Shown: positions 8,379-15,222 of the stretch, piece by piece
Numbering within the stretch: the first letter of the stretch is position 1
Layout of the letters: each line of letters begins with the position of its first letter
Origin: Comamonadaceae bacterium
Lineage (GTDB): Bacteria; Pseudomonadota; Gammaproteobacteria; Burkholderiales; Burkholderiaceae
Reading direction: 5' to 3'
NCBI GenBank assembly: GCA_947374535.1
Contig: CANCCJ010000053.1
Coordinates: 1 to 16,780 of the forward strand
DNA: 16,780 nt
Program-made: the position numbers and the translations under genes
The notes under the pieces: generated by a model
What the model was told of the DNA's origin: nothing
The model's input: the letters and a program-made list of their open reading frames with translations, nothing else
Databases searched by the model: none

Positions 8379-8636
8379 TTACTTGGCGGCAGTTTTGCCG
8401 TACTTGTTGCGGAAGCGCTCGACGCGGCCGCCCATGTTGTCCACAGACTTCTGAGTACCTGTGTAGAAGGGGTGTGACTCGCTGGTGGTATCCAGCTTGT
8501 ACAACGGCAAATCGCGGCCGTCTTCCATCTTGATCATTTCTTTTGTGTTCGCGCATGAGCGAGTCACAAATTTGAAACCGTTAGACATATCCATGAAACA
8601 GATTTCACGGTAGTTGGGGTGAATGCCTTCTTTCAT
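8379..8636 (-). CDS. rpmE2: 50S ribosomal protein L31, type B
   Basis: An 85-aa ribosomal protein of the large subunit, involved in the bridge between subunits. [12 protein letters not shown] at the N-terminus and SESHPFYTG in the middle are hallmarks of L31; the ending [11 protein letters not shown] matches the type B form. Only Cys13 and Cys28 are present and the four-cysteine zinc site of type A L31 is missing, so this is the zinc-independent form. I chose ATG 8636, with AAGGA at 8643-8647 and a 6-nt gap, over an in-frame start at 8666 that would add ten residues absent from the family. A sigma-70-like promoter lies upstream and an intrinsic terminator follows, so it is probably a single-gene unit. 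In betaproteobacteria type B is often the only L31, so zinc control need not be assumed. Confidence 0.96.
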   Translation of the reverse strand: MKEGIHPNYREICFMDMSNGFKFVTRSCANTKEMIKMEDGRDLPLYKLDTTSESHPFYTGTQKSVDNMGGRVERFRNKYGKTAAK

Positions 8637-8703
8637 CGCTTTTCCTTGAGCAGCTGCGGTAGCCACGTCGACCTATTTCAACGCACTTTCCGCAAAACGC
8701 GTC

Positions 8704-8731
8704 ATTATGCCATGAAAGAGCGCCCTTTCAT
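8704..8731 (-). promoter_or_regulatory. Probable sigma-70 promoter of rpmE2
   Basis: Read leftward, ATGAAA (+ coordinates 8726-8731, 4/6 to TTGACA) and CATAAT (8704-8709, 5/6 to TATAAT) are 16 nt apart. The start point would be near 8697, giving a leader of about 60 nt. The -35 overlaps the stop codon of the AEC gene. It also forms one arm of an inverted repeat, ATGAAAG (8712-8718) with CTTTCAT (8725-8731). Confidence 0.45.
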
Positions 8732-9633
8732 CCCAGGACTCCCAGTGCAAAAGGCAGACTCAGCATGCCCAAGATCGTCGACAGCGTGACCAAGCCGGCT
8801 ACAAAAGCCCCGTTGTATCCCATGCGAGCTGCCAAAACATAGGCGCTGGACGCCGTTGGCAGGGCAGAGAATGCCAAAAGCACGCTGGTTTGTGTGCCGT
8901 CCAACGCAAAAGCCTTGGCCAGCCACCAAGCAAGCAGTGGTGTGATCAAGTGACGAATGGCCAGCAGCGAAATCGCCAAGCTTTTGGCTTTCATCAGCGG
9001 TCCAAATTGCATGCCGGCTCCCGCCGCCATAAGCCCTAAAGCCAAGGAGGCCGCGCCAATGCGTTGCAAGGTGGGCTCGGTCCAGCTTGGTATGTGCAGG
9101 CCAACGATGTTGGCAAGCAACCCCAAGCCCGTGGCCAAGATCAAGGGATTGCGCATCAGTTCACGGCCAAAGCTGCGCTGGGCATGGCGCGCCATGGGCC
9201 ATACAGCGGCCACGTTGAACACGGGTACACACACGCCAATCAATACCGCAATCAACAGCAAGGCTTGTGGGCCTGCAATGCGCTCTGCCAAAGCGAGCGC
9301 GATGAACGAGTTGAACCGAAAAGCCACCTGCGCGCTGGCCGCATGCAAGCGGGTGTCAATGTGTTTGCGCAGCAGTGGCAGCTTTGGGATGGCATATGAC
9401 AGGCCAATGCTGCAGAACCCAAGTAGCAAGCCCGCCATGATGAGATGCGAGGCTGCTTGCAAATCCAAGGGCGTGCGCACGATGGAGTGAAACAGCAAAA
9501 CGGGGAAGAGGAAAAAATAAACCAAGCTCTCAACCTGTTCCCAAACGGTTCGGTTGAGCGCGGTGTACTTGCAAACCAAATAGCCACAAAGGATGAGCGA
9601 GAAGTCGGGAAAGAGGAGTTGGGCGTAATTCAC
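8728..9633 (-). CDS. AEC family transporter (auxin efflux carrier / malonate permease-like)
   Basis: An inner-membrane carrier of 301 aa with about ten hydrophobic segments in two five-helix halves. Characteristic parts are the N-terminal [20 protein letters not shown], the polar [12 protein letters not shown] near residue 110, [15 protein letters not shown] near 165, and [14 protein letters not shown] near 265, where the AEC family has its conserved P-x-A-x-x-x-Y/F-x-L-A motif. Bacterial members include malonate (MdcF) and amino-acid carriers; the substrate here is not determined. The start is GTG 9633 and I see no clear Shine-Dalgarno. The gene diverges from a Bug-type tricarboxylate receptor, which hints at organic-acid transport for both, but that is inference from neighbourhood only. 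Confidence 0.88.
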   Translation of the reverse strand: MNYAQLLFPDFSLILCGYLVCKYTALNRTVWEQVESLVYFFLFPVLLFHSIVRTPLDLQAASHLIMAGLLLGFCSIGLSYAIPKLPLLRKHIDTRLHAASAQVAFRFNSFIALALAERIAGPQALLLIAVLIGVCVPVFNVAAVWPMARHAQRSFGRELMRNPLILATGLGLLANIVGLHIPSWTEPTLQRIGAASLALGLMAAGAGMQFGPLMKAKSLAISLLAIRHLITPLLAWWLAKAFALDGTQTSVLLAFSALPTASSAYVLAARMGYNGAFVAGLVTLSTILGMLSLPFALGVLG

Positions 9634-9677
9634 GCGACAGAGAATAACCGCAGTTCAATTCTTGCGACTTCTCAATG

Positions 9678-9685
9678 CGTATACG
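9678..9685. promoter_or_regulatory. Palindrome CGTATACG between the divergent AEC and Bug genes, possible operator
   Basis: CGTATACG at 9678-9685 is a perfect 8-bp palindrome about 50 nt from either gene. GTATAC-centred sites are typical of some GntR-family (FCD) regulators that control organic-acid transport genes. No such regulator is encoded in the window and the site is short, so chance is a real alternative. Confidence 0.25.
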
Positions 9686-9719
9686 ATCGAACAACGGGTC
9701 TATTGATTGAATCGTTTTT

Positions 9720-9725
9720 AGGAGG
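9720..9725 (+). promoter_or_regulatory. Strong ribosome binding site that fixes the Bug receptor start
   Basis: AGGAGG at 9720-9725 is a full anti-Shine-Dalgarno match, 7 nt before ATG 9733. It selects this start over an open frame that continues upstream to 9445 across the AEC gene. It is the best ribosome binding site I noticed in the window and suggests high synthesis of the receptor. Confidence 0.85.
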
Positions 9726-9732
9726 CATATCC

Positions 9733-10695
9733 ATGCAACGTCGTCATTGTTTTGCGCTTTCTTTGTTGGCCATCGCGGGTTCTGCTTTGGCGCAGGGCTA
9801 TCCCAACAAAGTGATTCAGTTGCAGGTTCCGTTTGCGCCAGGCGGCACCACAGACATCATTGCGCGAACCATTGCCGACCCATTGGGCAAAGCCTTAGGC
9901 CAAACGGTCGTGGTGGTGAATAAAGCGGGTGGTGGCGGTGTGGTGGGGGCCAACGAAACGGCCAAGGCTATTCCTGATGGATATTCTTTGGGCATGGCCA
10001 CGGTGTCTACAACGGCGGCCAATCCTGCGATCAACGCCAAGATTCCGTACAACCCACTGACGGATTTTTCACCCATCATCAACGTGGCAGCGACGCCCAA
10101 CATCATTGCGGTTCATCCCAGCTTCCCCGCAACCGATTACAAAACGTTTATCGCCGAACTCAAGCGTTCCCCTGGTAGATATTCGTACTCATCGTCGGGG
10201 ACCGGTGGTATTGGCCATTTGCAAATGGAGTTGTATAAAAACCTGAGCGGCACCTTTGTGACCCACATTCCGTACCGTGGCGCAGGCCCTGCACTGAACG
10301 ACACGGTAGCAGGCCAAGTGCCCATGATTTTTGACAACCTGCCATCGGCCTTGCCGTTCATCAAAGACAACCGTTTGATTCCTATCGTGGTGGCCGCGCC
10401 TCAGCGTTTGGCTGTTCTGCCCAATGTGCCGACCTTCAAAGAAGTGGGGTTAGAGCCTGTGAACCGCATGGCGTTTTATGGCATCTATGGCCCCAAAGGC
10501 ATGCCCAAAGACATCGTGGACAAAATCAACGCGGGCGTGCGTAAAGCCTTGGAAGATCCAGCCGTACGTAAGCGCATTGAAGACACGGGTTCGTTGATTG
10601 TCGCCAACACGCCAGAGCAGTTTGGCGCACAAATCAAGGCGGAGTACGAGGTCTACAAACGCGTCGTGGTGGAACAAAAACTCAGCTTGGATTGA
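9733..10695 (+). CDS. Bug/TctC family tripartite tricarboxylate transporter substrate-binding protein
   Basis: Periplasmic solute receptor of 320 aa. Its Sec signal peptide has basic RR at 3-4, a hydrophobic core, and likely cleavage after ALA at residue 20. The mature protein has the Bug signature [19 protein letters not shown], with Asp41 where the family contacts a ligand carboxylate or amide. Next come [13 protein letters not shown] (61-73), PDGYSLG (81-87), [17 protein letters not shown], and the closing [14 protein letters not shown]. Receptors of this family bind citrate, terephthalate, nicotinate, amino acids or other carboxylates. They are hugely expanded in Burkholderiales, usually as orphans without their TctAB membrane partners, as here. 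It diverges from an AEC carrier, with 99 nt between. Its stop overlaps the likely start of xerD. The ligand cannot be predicted. Confidence 0.93.
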   Translation: MQRRHCFALSLLAIAGSALAQGYPNKVIQLQVPFAPGGTTDIIARTIADPLGKALGQTVVVVNKAGGGGVVGANETAKAIPDGYSLGMATVSTTAANPAINAKIPYNPLTDFSPIINVAATPNIIAVHPSFPATDYKTFIAELKRSPGRYSYSSSGTGGIGHLQMELYKNLSGTFVTHIPYRGAGPALNDTVAGQVPMIFDNLPSALPFIKDNRLIPIVVAAPQRLAVLPNVPTFKEVGLEPVNRMAFYGIYGPKGMPKDIVDKINAGVRKALEDPAVRKRIEDTGSLIVANTPEQFGAQIKAEYEVYKRVVVEQKLSLD

Positions 10696-11618
10696 CCGCC
10701 TTGAGAGCATCTCAGGCGTCCGTACCAGACGCACACATAGACATCTTCATCGATGCCCTCTGGTTGGAGAACGGTTTGGCAGCCAACAGCTTGGCCGCCT
10801 ATCGACGTGATTTGAACTTGCTGTCAGCTTGGCTCCAAGCGCAAGGCAAGCATTTGCTGGCTGCGCATGAGTCAGATCTGCAGCAATACTTTGCGCACCG
10901 GCATGCCCAAACCAAGGCCACCAGCGCCAACCGCCGCCTGACGGTGTTCAAGCGCTTTTACCGTTGGGCTTTGCGTGAGCGTTTGTTGTTGGCTGATCCC
11001 ACGCTCAAATTACTCACGGCCAAACAACCCGCGCGCGCGCCCAAAAGTCTGACCGAGGCACAAGTTGAAAGCCTGCTCAACGCACCCGATGTGTCCACGG
11101 GTTTGGGTATGCGCGACCGCGCCATGTTGGAGTTGATCTACGCCAGTGGCTTACGTGTGAGCGAGTTGGTGGACCTCAAAACCTTGCACGTGAGTTTGAA
11201 CGATGGCGTGCTGCGCATCTTGGGCAAAGGCAGCAAAGAGCGCTTGGTTCCCTTTGGCGAAGTGGCGCGTGATTGGCTGCAGCGCTATTTGAGCGAAGCG
11301 CGTCCAGCGCTGCTTGCAGGTCACCAAACCGAAGCCTTGTTTGTCACGGTGCGTGGCAAGAACGCTGGCGAGACTATGACACGCGCCATGTTTTGGCAAC
11401 TCATCAAACGCTATGCCTTACAAGCACAAATTCTTGTGCCGATTTCGCCGCACACCTTGCGCCATGCGTTTGCCACGCATTTGCTCAACCACGGTGCCGA
11501 TTTGCGAGCGGTGCAAATGCTGCTGGGCCATGCCGATATTTCTACCACCACCATCTACACGCACATTGCGCGTGAGCGTTTGAAGAGCTTGCACGGGCAG
11601 CACCACCCGCGTGGGTGA
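10692..11618 (+). CDS. xerD: Site-specific tyrosine recombinase XerD
   Basis: Resolves chromosome dimers at dif together with XerC under FtsK control. The 308-aa protein has the N-terminal core-binding domain ([20 protein letters not shown], 19-38) and all catalytic residues: Arg155 (SGLRVSEL), Lys179 (GKGSKER), His254 and Arg257 (HTLRH), His280 (LGHADIS) and nucleophile Tyr289 (IYTH). Spacings follow E. coli XerD. The ending [13 protein letters not shown] is XerD-like and separates it from XerC. The start is uncertain: TTG 10692 overlaps the Bug stop by 4 nt (TTGA), TTG 10701 is also possible, and neither has a Shine-Dalgarno. It converges on the DUF455 gene with only 9 nt between. The chromosomal setting and lack of mobile neighbours argue for the housekeeping enzyme over a phage or integron integrase. 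Confidence 0.95.
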   Translation: MTALRASQASVPDAHIDIFIDALWLENGLAANSLAAYRRDLNLLSAWLQAQGKHLLAAHESDLQQYFAHRHAQTKATSANRRLTVFKRFYRWALRERLLLADPTLKLLTAKQPARAPKSLTEAQVESLLNAPDVSTGLGMRDRAMLELIYASGLRVSELVDLKTLHVSLNDGVLRILGKGSKERLVPFGEVARDWLQRYLSEARPALLAGHQTEALFVTVRGKNAGETMTRAMFWQLIKRYALQAQILVPISPHTLRHAFATHLLNHGADLRAVQMLLGHADISTTTIYTHIARERLKSLHGQHHPRG

Positions 11619-11627
11619 TGCGCCTCT

Positions 11628-12431
11628 TTAGCTGCCCAGCAAGTAACTCATTTCTACTTCCGTAAAGCCCGCCCGTTTGCGGGCTTCTTCGTTGAAGGGC
11701 GGGCGCAGTTTTGGGGCTTCGTAACGCACCACCAGATCGCCGTAGAGGGACACGGGGTCTAAGCCACGTTGTTCGCAGAGCCAGCGGTACCAGTGGTTGC
11801 CAATCGCCACATGGCCGACTTCGTCGCGCAAGATGACATCCAAAATTTCCACCGCTCGCAGTGCACCCGGGCTGGCGGCTTTGCGCAGCTTGGTTTGAAT
11901 CAAGGGCGTGGCGTCGAGCCCGCGCGCTTCTAAGGTTCGGGGCACCAGTGCCATACGGGCCAGCACATCGTCTGCCGTTTTTTGACACATGTGCCACATG
12001 CCATCGTGGGCATCAAAGTCACCGTAGGTGTGGCCTAGGCTTTTCAAGTGGGTGTGCAGGAGCTCATAGTGCTGCGACTCTTCAAAGGCCACGCGCAGCC
12101 AGTCGGTGTAGTAAGCCTCGGGCATGTTGGGGAAGCGCCAAACGGCATCCAACGCCAAGTTGATGGCATTGAATTCGATGTGGCACACGGCATGCAGCAA
12201 AGCCGCCAAACCTTCGGGTGTGAAGGGCGTTCGAGTGGGCACAAGCTTGGCTGGAATGAGGCGAGGCAGCTCTGGGCGACCAGGCAGGGTTAAACCTGCG
12301 TCTAGGGCGATGACTTGGGTGGTCAACAGCGCACAACCATTTTGTTGGGCCCAAAGCGATTGCACCGCTTGAACTTTCTCATTGGGGTCGCATATGCACA
12401 AGGCACGCAGGGCTAAGGGTCGAAGGCTCAT
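11628..12431 (-). CDS. DUF455 ferritin-like di-iron domain protein
   Basis: A protein of 267 aa with no established function known to me. It carries the six-ligand pattern of a ferritin-like di-iron four-helix bundle: Glu86 (HIEFNAINL), Glu118 and His121 (EESQH), Glu195 (AVEIL), Glu204 and His207 (RDEVGH). This spacing, E-x(n)-ExxH twice, is also used by tRNA hydroxylase MiaE and other di-iron oxygenases, so an oxidative or iron-handling role is possible. I chose ATG 12431 because the protein then begins with MSLRPLALRALCICDP. Extending the frame to 12947 would run antisense across the gamma-carbonic anhydrase and adds low-complexity sequence. No usable Shine-Dalgarno exists: AAGG touches the ATG directly. 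A -10 hexamer ends 7 nt upstream, which suggests a leaderless message. Confidence 0.88.
   Translation of the reverse strand: MSLRPLALRALCICDPNEKVQAVQSLWAQQNGCALLTTQVIALDAGLTLPGRPELPRLIPAKLVPTRTPFTPEGLAALLHAVCHIEFNAINLALDAVWRFPNMPEAYYTDWLRVAFEESQHYELLHTHLKSLGHTYGDFDAHDGMWHMCQKTADDVLARMALVPRTLEARGLDATPLIQTKLRKAASPGALRAVEILDVILRDEVGHVAIGNHWYRWLCEQRGLDPVSLYGDLVVRYEAPKLRPPFNEEARKRAGFTEVEMSYLLGS
11665..11686 (+). terminator. Strong hairpin after xerD, possible terminator inside the convergent gene
   Basis: Perfect 8-bp stem AAGCCCGC (11665-11672) with GCGGGCTT (11679-11686) and loop CCGTTT, 46 nt after the xerD stop. On the + strand it is followed only by CTTCTTC, an imperfect U-tract. It lies in codons near the 3' end of the DUF455 gene, so it may simply be coding sequence. 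It is the only terminator-like structure I see for xerD. Confidence 0.35.
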
Positions 12432-12434
12432 CCT

Positions 12435-12444
12435 TACAATTGTA
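12435..12444. promoter_or_regulatory. Palindrome TACAATTGTA giving overlapping divergent -10 elements
   Basis: The 10-bp perfect palindrome reads TACAAT (5/6 to TATAAT) on both strands: 12435-12440 rightward and 12444-12439 leftward. Rightward the start point would be near 12447, 27 nt before the carbonic-anhydrase ATG. Leftward it would be near 12431-12432, at the DUF455 ATG itself. I see no good -35 hexamer for either direction at 16-18 nt. An operator that happens to look like a -10 is an alternative. Confidence 0.45.
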
Positions 12445-12473
12445 GAAAACCAAAACCCACGCAGGAGACATTG

Positions 12474-12998
12474 ATGGCTATTTACCAACTCGACGCGCTG
12501 ACCCCTCAAATTGCAGACACGGCTTGGGTGGCTGACAACGCCCAAGTGATTGGCGATGTGCACATGGCTGCGGACAGCAGTGTGTGGTTCAGCAGCGTGG
12601 TGCGTGGCGACACGGCCACCATTCACATTGGTGAAGGCACCAACATTCAAGACGGCAGCGTGTTGCACGCTGACGTGGGCATCCCGCTCACCATTGGTAA
12701 GCATGTGACGGTGGGCCACATGGTGCAGTTGCATGGCTGCACGGTGGGCGATGAGTCGCTGATTGGCATTGGTGCGGTGGTACTCAACGGCGCGAAGATC
12801 GGCAAGAACTGCTTGGTGGGCGCTGGTTCGCTGGTGACCGAAGGTAAAGAGTTTGCGGATGGTTCCATGATTTTGGGGAGTCCTGCAAAGGTGGTGCGCC
12901 AACTCACCCCTGAGCAAATTGAAGGTCTGCGCCGCAGCGCGCAGCACTATGTGAAAAACAAAAACCGTTTCACAACGGGTTTAAAAAGAATAGCTTGA
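12474..12998 (+). CDS. Gamma-carbonic anhydrase family hexapeptide-repeat protein (YrdA/PaaY-like)
   Basis: A 174-aa left-handed beta-helix protein with repeated [LIV]-G-x-x hexapeptides (VIGDVHM, IHIGEGTNIQDGSV, LTIGKHVTVGH, CTVGDESLIGIGAVV, AKIGKNCLVGAGSLV). The three zinc-site histidines of the gamma class are His65 (VLHAD), His82 (GHMV) and His87 (LHGC). The usual product is a trimer with metal at the subunit interfaces; homologues show carbonic anhydrase or thioesterase activity, and many are uncharacterised. Start ATG 12474 has AGGAG at 12463-12467 with a 6-nt gap; the TTG directly before it is a weaker choice. The stop overlaps the hslO ATG by one base (TGATG). It diverges from the DUF455 gene through a 42-nt shared promoter region. 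Confidence 0.93.
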   Translation: MAIYQLDALTPQIADTAWVADNAQVIGDVHMAADSSVWFSSVVRGDTATIHIGEGTNIQDGSVLHADVGIPLTIGKHVTVGHMVQLHGCTVGDESLIGIGAVVLNGAKIGKNCLVGAGSLVTEGKEFADGSMILGSPAKVVRQLTPEQIEGLRRSAQHYVKNKNRFTTGLKRIA

Positions 12999-13972
12999 TG
13001 TCTCAGTTGCATAAATTTTTGTTCGATGGTTTGCCCGTTCGTGGCATGTTGGTTCAGCTCACAGACGTGTGGCAAGAGGTGCTCAAACGCCGTGCGGTGA
13101 ACGTTGAAACAGGTGCCTACCCAGAGCCTGTGCGTCACTTGCTCGGCGAAATGACGGCGGCTGCGGTGTTGATGCAATCGAACATCAAATTCAACGGCGC
13201 TTTGGTGATGCAAATTTTTGGCGACGGCCCGCTCAAGCTCGCTGTGGTTGAAGTGCAGCCCGACTTGAGCCTGCGCGCCACCGCCAAAGTGGTGGGTGAA
13301 TTGGGTGAAGCCAGCACCTTGCCTGAGATGGTGAACGTGCACAACGAAGGCCGTTGTGCCATCACGCTGGACCCGTTGACCAAGCTGCCAGGCCAACAGC
13401 CTTACCAAGGCGTGGTGCCTTTGTTTGACGACCAACGCAACACGCTCGACAAGTTCAGCGATGTGTTGCAGCACTACATGCTACAAAGCGAGCAACTCGA
13501 CACCACCTTGGTGCTGGCTGCCAATGACACCACGGCTGCGGGTTTGTTGATTCAACGCCTGCCCATCAAAGGCGAGGGCAACTTGGCCGCCAAAGCCAGC
13601 ATGGAAGACGAAGACGAAATTGGCCGCAACGAAGACTACAACCGCATCTCCATCTTGGCCTCTAGTTTGACGGCGGATGAGTTGTTGAACTTGGATGCCG
13701 AGACGATTTTGCATCGCCTGTTTTGGGAAGAAAAGCTGGTGCGCTTTGAGCCTTTGACGCCCAAATTTGCTTGCTCATGCAGCCGCGAACGCGTCAGCAA
13801 CATGATTCGCAGCTTGGGTACCGAAGAGGTGGAAAGCATTTTGGCCGAGCGCGGCGATGTGGAAGTCGGCTGCGATTTCTGCGGCCAGCAATACCGCTAC
13901 GACGCGGTTGATGCGGCGCAGATTTTTACGGGTACTCAGAGCCAAGCGCCCGGGACCTCATCGCTGCAATAA
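12998..13972 (+). CDS. hslO: Redox-regulated molecular chaperone Hsp33
   Basis: A cytoplasmic holdase activated by oxidation plus unfolding, which protects proteins during oxidative heat stress. The 324-aa protein has the N-terminal chaperone domain (HKFLFDGLPVRGMLVQL, 5-21). The zinc redox switch has Cys259-x-Cys261, then 30 residues, then Cys292-xx-Cys295, the family pattern CxC-X(27-32)-CxxC. It is longer than E. coli Hsp33 (292 aa), with an acidic stretch around 202-212 (MEDEDEIGRNE) and a 15-residue flexible tail. ATG 12998 shares its A with the preceding stop codon and has no clear Shine-Dalgarno, so translation is coupled to the carbonic-anhydrase gene. No sigma-32-like promoter was seen upstream. 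It converges on the NR kinase gene with 6 nt between. Confidence 0.97.
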   Translation: MSQLHKFLFDGLPVRGMLVQLTDVWQEVLKRRAVNVETGAYPEPVRHLLGEMTAAAVLMQSNIKFNGALVMQIFGDGPLKLAVVEVQPDLSLRATAKVVGELGEASTLPEMVNVHNEGRCAITLDPLTKLPGQQPYQGVVPLFDDQRNTLDKFSDVLQHYMLQSEQLDTTLVLAANDTTAAGLLIQRLPIKGEGNLAAKASMEDEDEIGRNEDYNRISILASSLTADELLNLDAETILHRLFWEEKLVRFEPLTPKFACSCSRERVSNMIRSLGTEEVESILAERGDVEVGCDFCGQQYRYDAVDAAQIFTGTQSQAPGTSSLQ

Positions 13973-13978
13973 AGCCGT

Positions 13979-14614
13979 TCAGTCGTTGAACAGCTTCGTG
14001 AACAAACGGTGTTCACAGTCGCCGTCACCACAGGTTTCGCAGGGGCCGCTCCAACGCGTGGGCGGCTCAGGGCGCTCTAGTTGTTTGGCCCATTGTGGTG
14101 CTTGTCGGCCAATACAAAACAGGGCGTTCGCCAAACGTTGCGCACCCGCTCCGTAAACCACTTGGTAGGGCAGTTTGCCCTGCGCCAAGAGGGCGCGAAC
14201 TTTTTGATCCACGGGCTCGCGCACATGTGCACCCACTCGCTGCAGCCCATCGCTCACCCACGCCAAGTCCAGTCCCGTGAGCAAGGTGATGTCAAACTGC
14301 GTTTGATACGCCAGTGCCAAGGTATCAAGGCTGTGGTCGTTGAACACCATTTGGCTGTACACCGCCGTCATCAGAGGCGTGGTGTCTGCAATCACCACTG
14401 CATGGGCTGGCGCGGCTAGCACGCGCGCCATTTGCGTCTGCGCGATGTGGTGTTGTTCTTCTAGGGTCGGCGTGCGGTTTTCAATGTCGCACCATTCACG
14501 CAGGTATTCGTCAACGCGGTGCACTTGCAAACCACGCTCACTCAGGTGCGTCGCCAAGGCCGCCGCTAGGTGTGACTTGCCCGTGCTCTCGGCACCTAGT
14601 AAGGCAATCTTCAT
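13979..14614 (-). CDS. NadR-like nicotinamide riboside kinase (AAA/P-loop), stand-alone
   Basis: A P-loop kinase of 211 aa resembling the C-terminal ribosylnicotinamide kinase domain of NadR. Walker A is GAESTGKS 7-14. HRVDEYLREW (32-41) and ADTTPLMTAVYSQMVF (76-91) match NadR's substrate-side elements, and LTGLDLAWVSDGLQR (112-126) its lid region. Neither the HTH nor the NMN adenylyltransferase domain of enteric NadR is present, so NMN would need NadD/NadM encoded elsewhere. The C-terminus carries Cys192-xx-Cys195-x4-Cys200-x-His202 in a PCETCGDGDCEH motif, a possible metal site that I do not know from NadR. Start ATG 14614 overlaps the pnuC stop by 4 nt (ATGA). It likely traps imported nicotinamide riboside as NMN. 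Confidence 0.85.
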   Translation of the reverse strand: MKIALLGAESTGKSHLAAALATHLSERGLQVHRVDEYLREWCDIENRTPTLEEQHHIAQTQMARVLAAPAHAVVIADTTPLMTAVYSQMVFNDHSLDTLALAYQTQFDITLLTGLDLAWVSDGLQRVGAHVREPVDQKVRALLAQGKLPYQVVYGAGAQRLANALFCIGRQAPQWAKQLERPEPPTRWSGPCETCGDGDCEHRLFTKLFND

Positions 14615-15222
14615 GCGTTGTTCGCTTTCATGGTGGCGGACCAACGGCGCCATCCCATCACGCTCAAGGCAATGAACACCACATAGAGGAGGGTGGTGAG
14701 CCACAACGCTTTCCAAGCAAACAAACCTACGGCGACGGTGTTGACGATGATCCAAGCGGTCCAGTTCTCGAGCCGTTTGTGTGCCAACAGGTATTGACCA
14801 ATCAAGCTGATGGCGGTGGGGAAGGCATCCCACCAAGGAACATCGGTGTCGGTGAAGTTGAGCAGCGTGACGCCCGTGACAAGCCACAACGCGGCGCCTA
14901 TCAAAGCCATGTGCCATTGCTGTCGATGGTTCAAGCGTGTGATGGGTAAGGGCGCACCATCGATGCCGCGCAGCCACATCGTCCAGCCCCACACAGCCAA
15001 CACGGCAAAAAATACTTGCAGCATGGCATCGCCGTACAAGCGTTGGCTCCAAAACAAAAAGAAATACAGCACTGAGCTGATCGCCGCCAGGGGCCAGCCC
15101 CAATGCATCTCGGCGATGGTGCACATGACCATGGCCAGGGAAAGTAGCACCGCGATCAGTTCAAGCCAAGAAGTATCGAGGCCCCAGAGGGTGAATGCGG
15201 TCGAGAAAAGAAGTTCAGTCAC
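14611..15222 (-). CDS. pnuC: PnuC-type nicotinamide riboside transporter
   Basis: A 203-aa inner-membrane protein with about seven hydrophobic segments. PnuC-family signatures are GWPLAAISSVLYFFLFW (42-58), RLYGDAMLQVFFAVLAVWGW (61-80), and WDAFPTAISLIGQYLLA followed by ENWTAWIIVNTVAVGLF in the second half. PnuC moves nicotinamide riboside by facilitated diffusion, driven by intracellular phosphorylation. Relatives PnuT (thiamine) and PnuX (riboflavin) exist, but the overlapping NR-kinase gene supports nicotinamide riboside here. The start is GTG 15222, overlapping the ftsB stop by 4 nt (GTGA); with no evident Shine-Dalgarno, it is probably translated by reinitiation after ftsB. Confidence 0.92.
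   Translation of the reverse strand: MTELLFSTAFTLWGLDTSWLELIAVLLSLAMVMCTIAEMHWGWPLAAISSVLYFFLFWSQRLYGDAMLQVFFAVLAVWGWTMWLRGIDGAPLPITRLNHRQQWHMALIGAALWLVTGVTLLNFTDTDVPWWDAFPTAISLIGQYLLAHKRLENWTAWIIVNTVAVGLFAWKALWLTTLLYVVFIALSVMGWRRWSATMKANNA

Noticed and set aside
9445..9732. Upstream extension of the Bug receptor frame
   Set aside because: It is antisense to the AEC gene. A perfect AGGAGG precedes ATG 9733, and a normal signal peptide begins there.
12368..12373. CTTGAA upstream of the carbonic-anhydrase/hslO pair as a sigma-32 -35 box
   Set aside because: No CCCCAT-like element follows at 11-17 nt; the match is a six-base coincidence inside the DUF455 gene.
12432..12947. N-terminal extension of the DUF455 frame
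   Set aside because: It would run antisense through the gamma-carbonic anhydrase and is His-rich low-complexity sequence. The conserved protein starts at ATG 12431.
13977..13991. GTTCA/TGAAC inverted repeat between hslO and the NR kinase as a bidirectional terminator
   Set aside because: The stem is only 5 bp and AT-rich, with no T-run on either strand.
14615..15124. N-terminal extension of the NR kinase frame across pnuC
   Set aside because: The P-loop begins seven residues after ATG 14614, as in NadR-like kinases, and the extension is an out-of-frame reading of pnuC.
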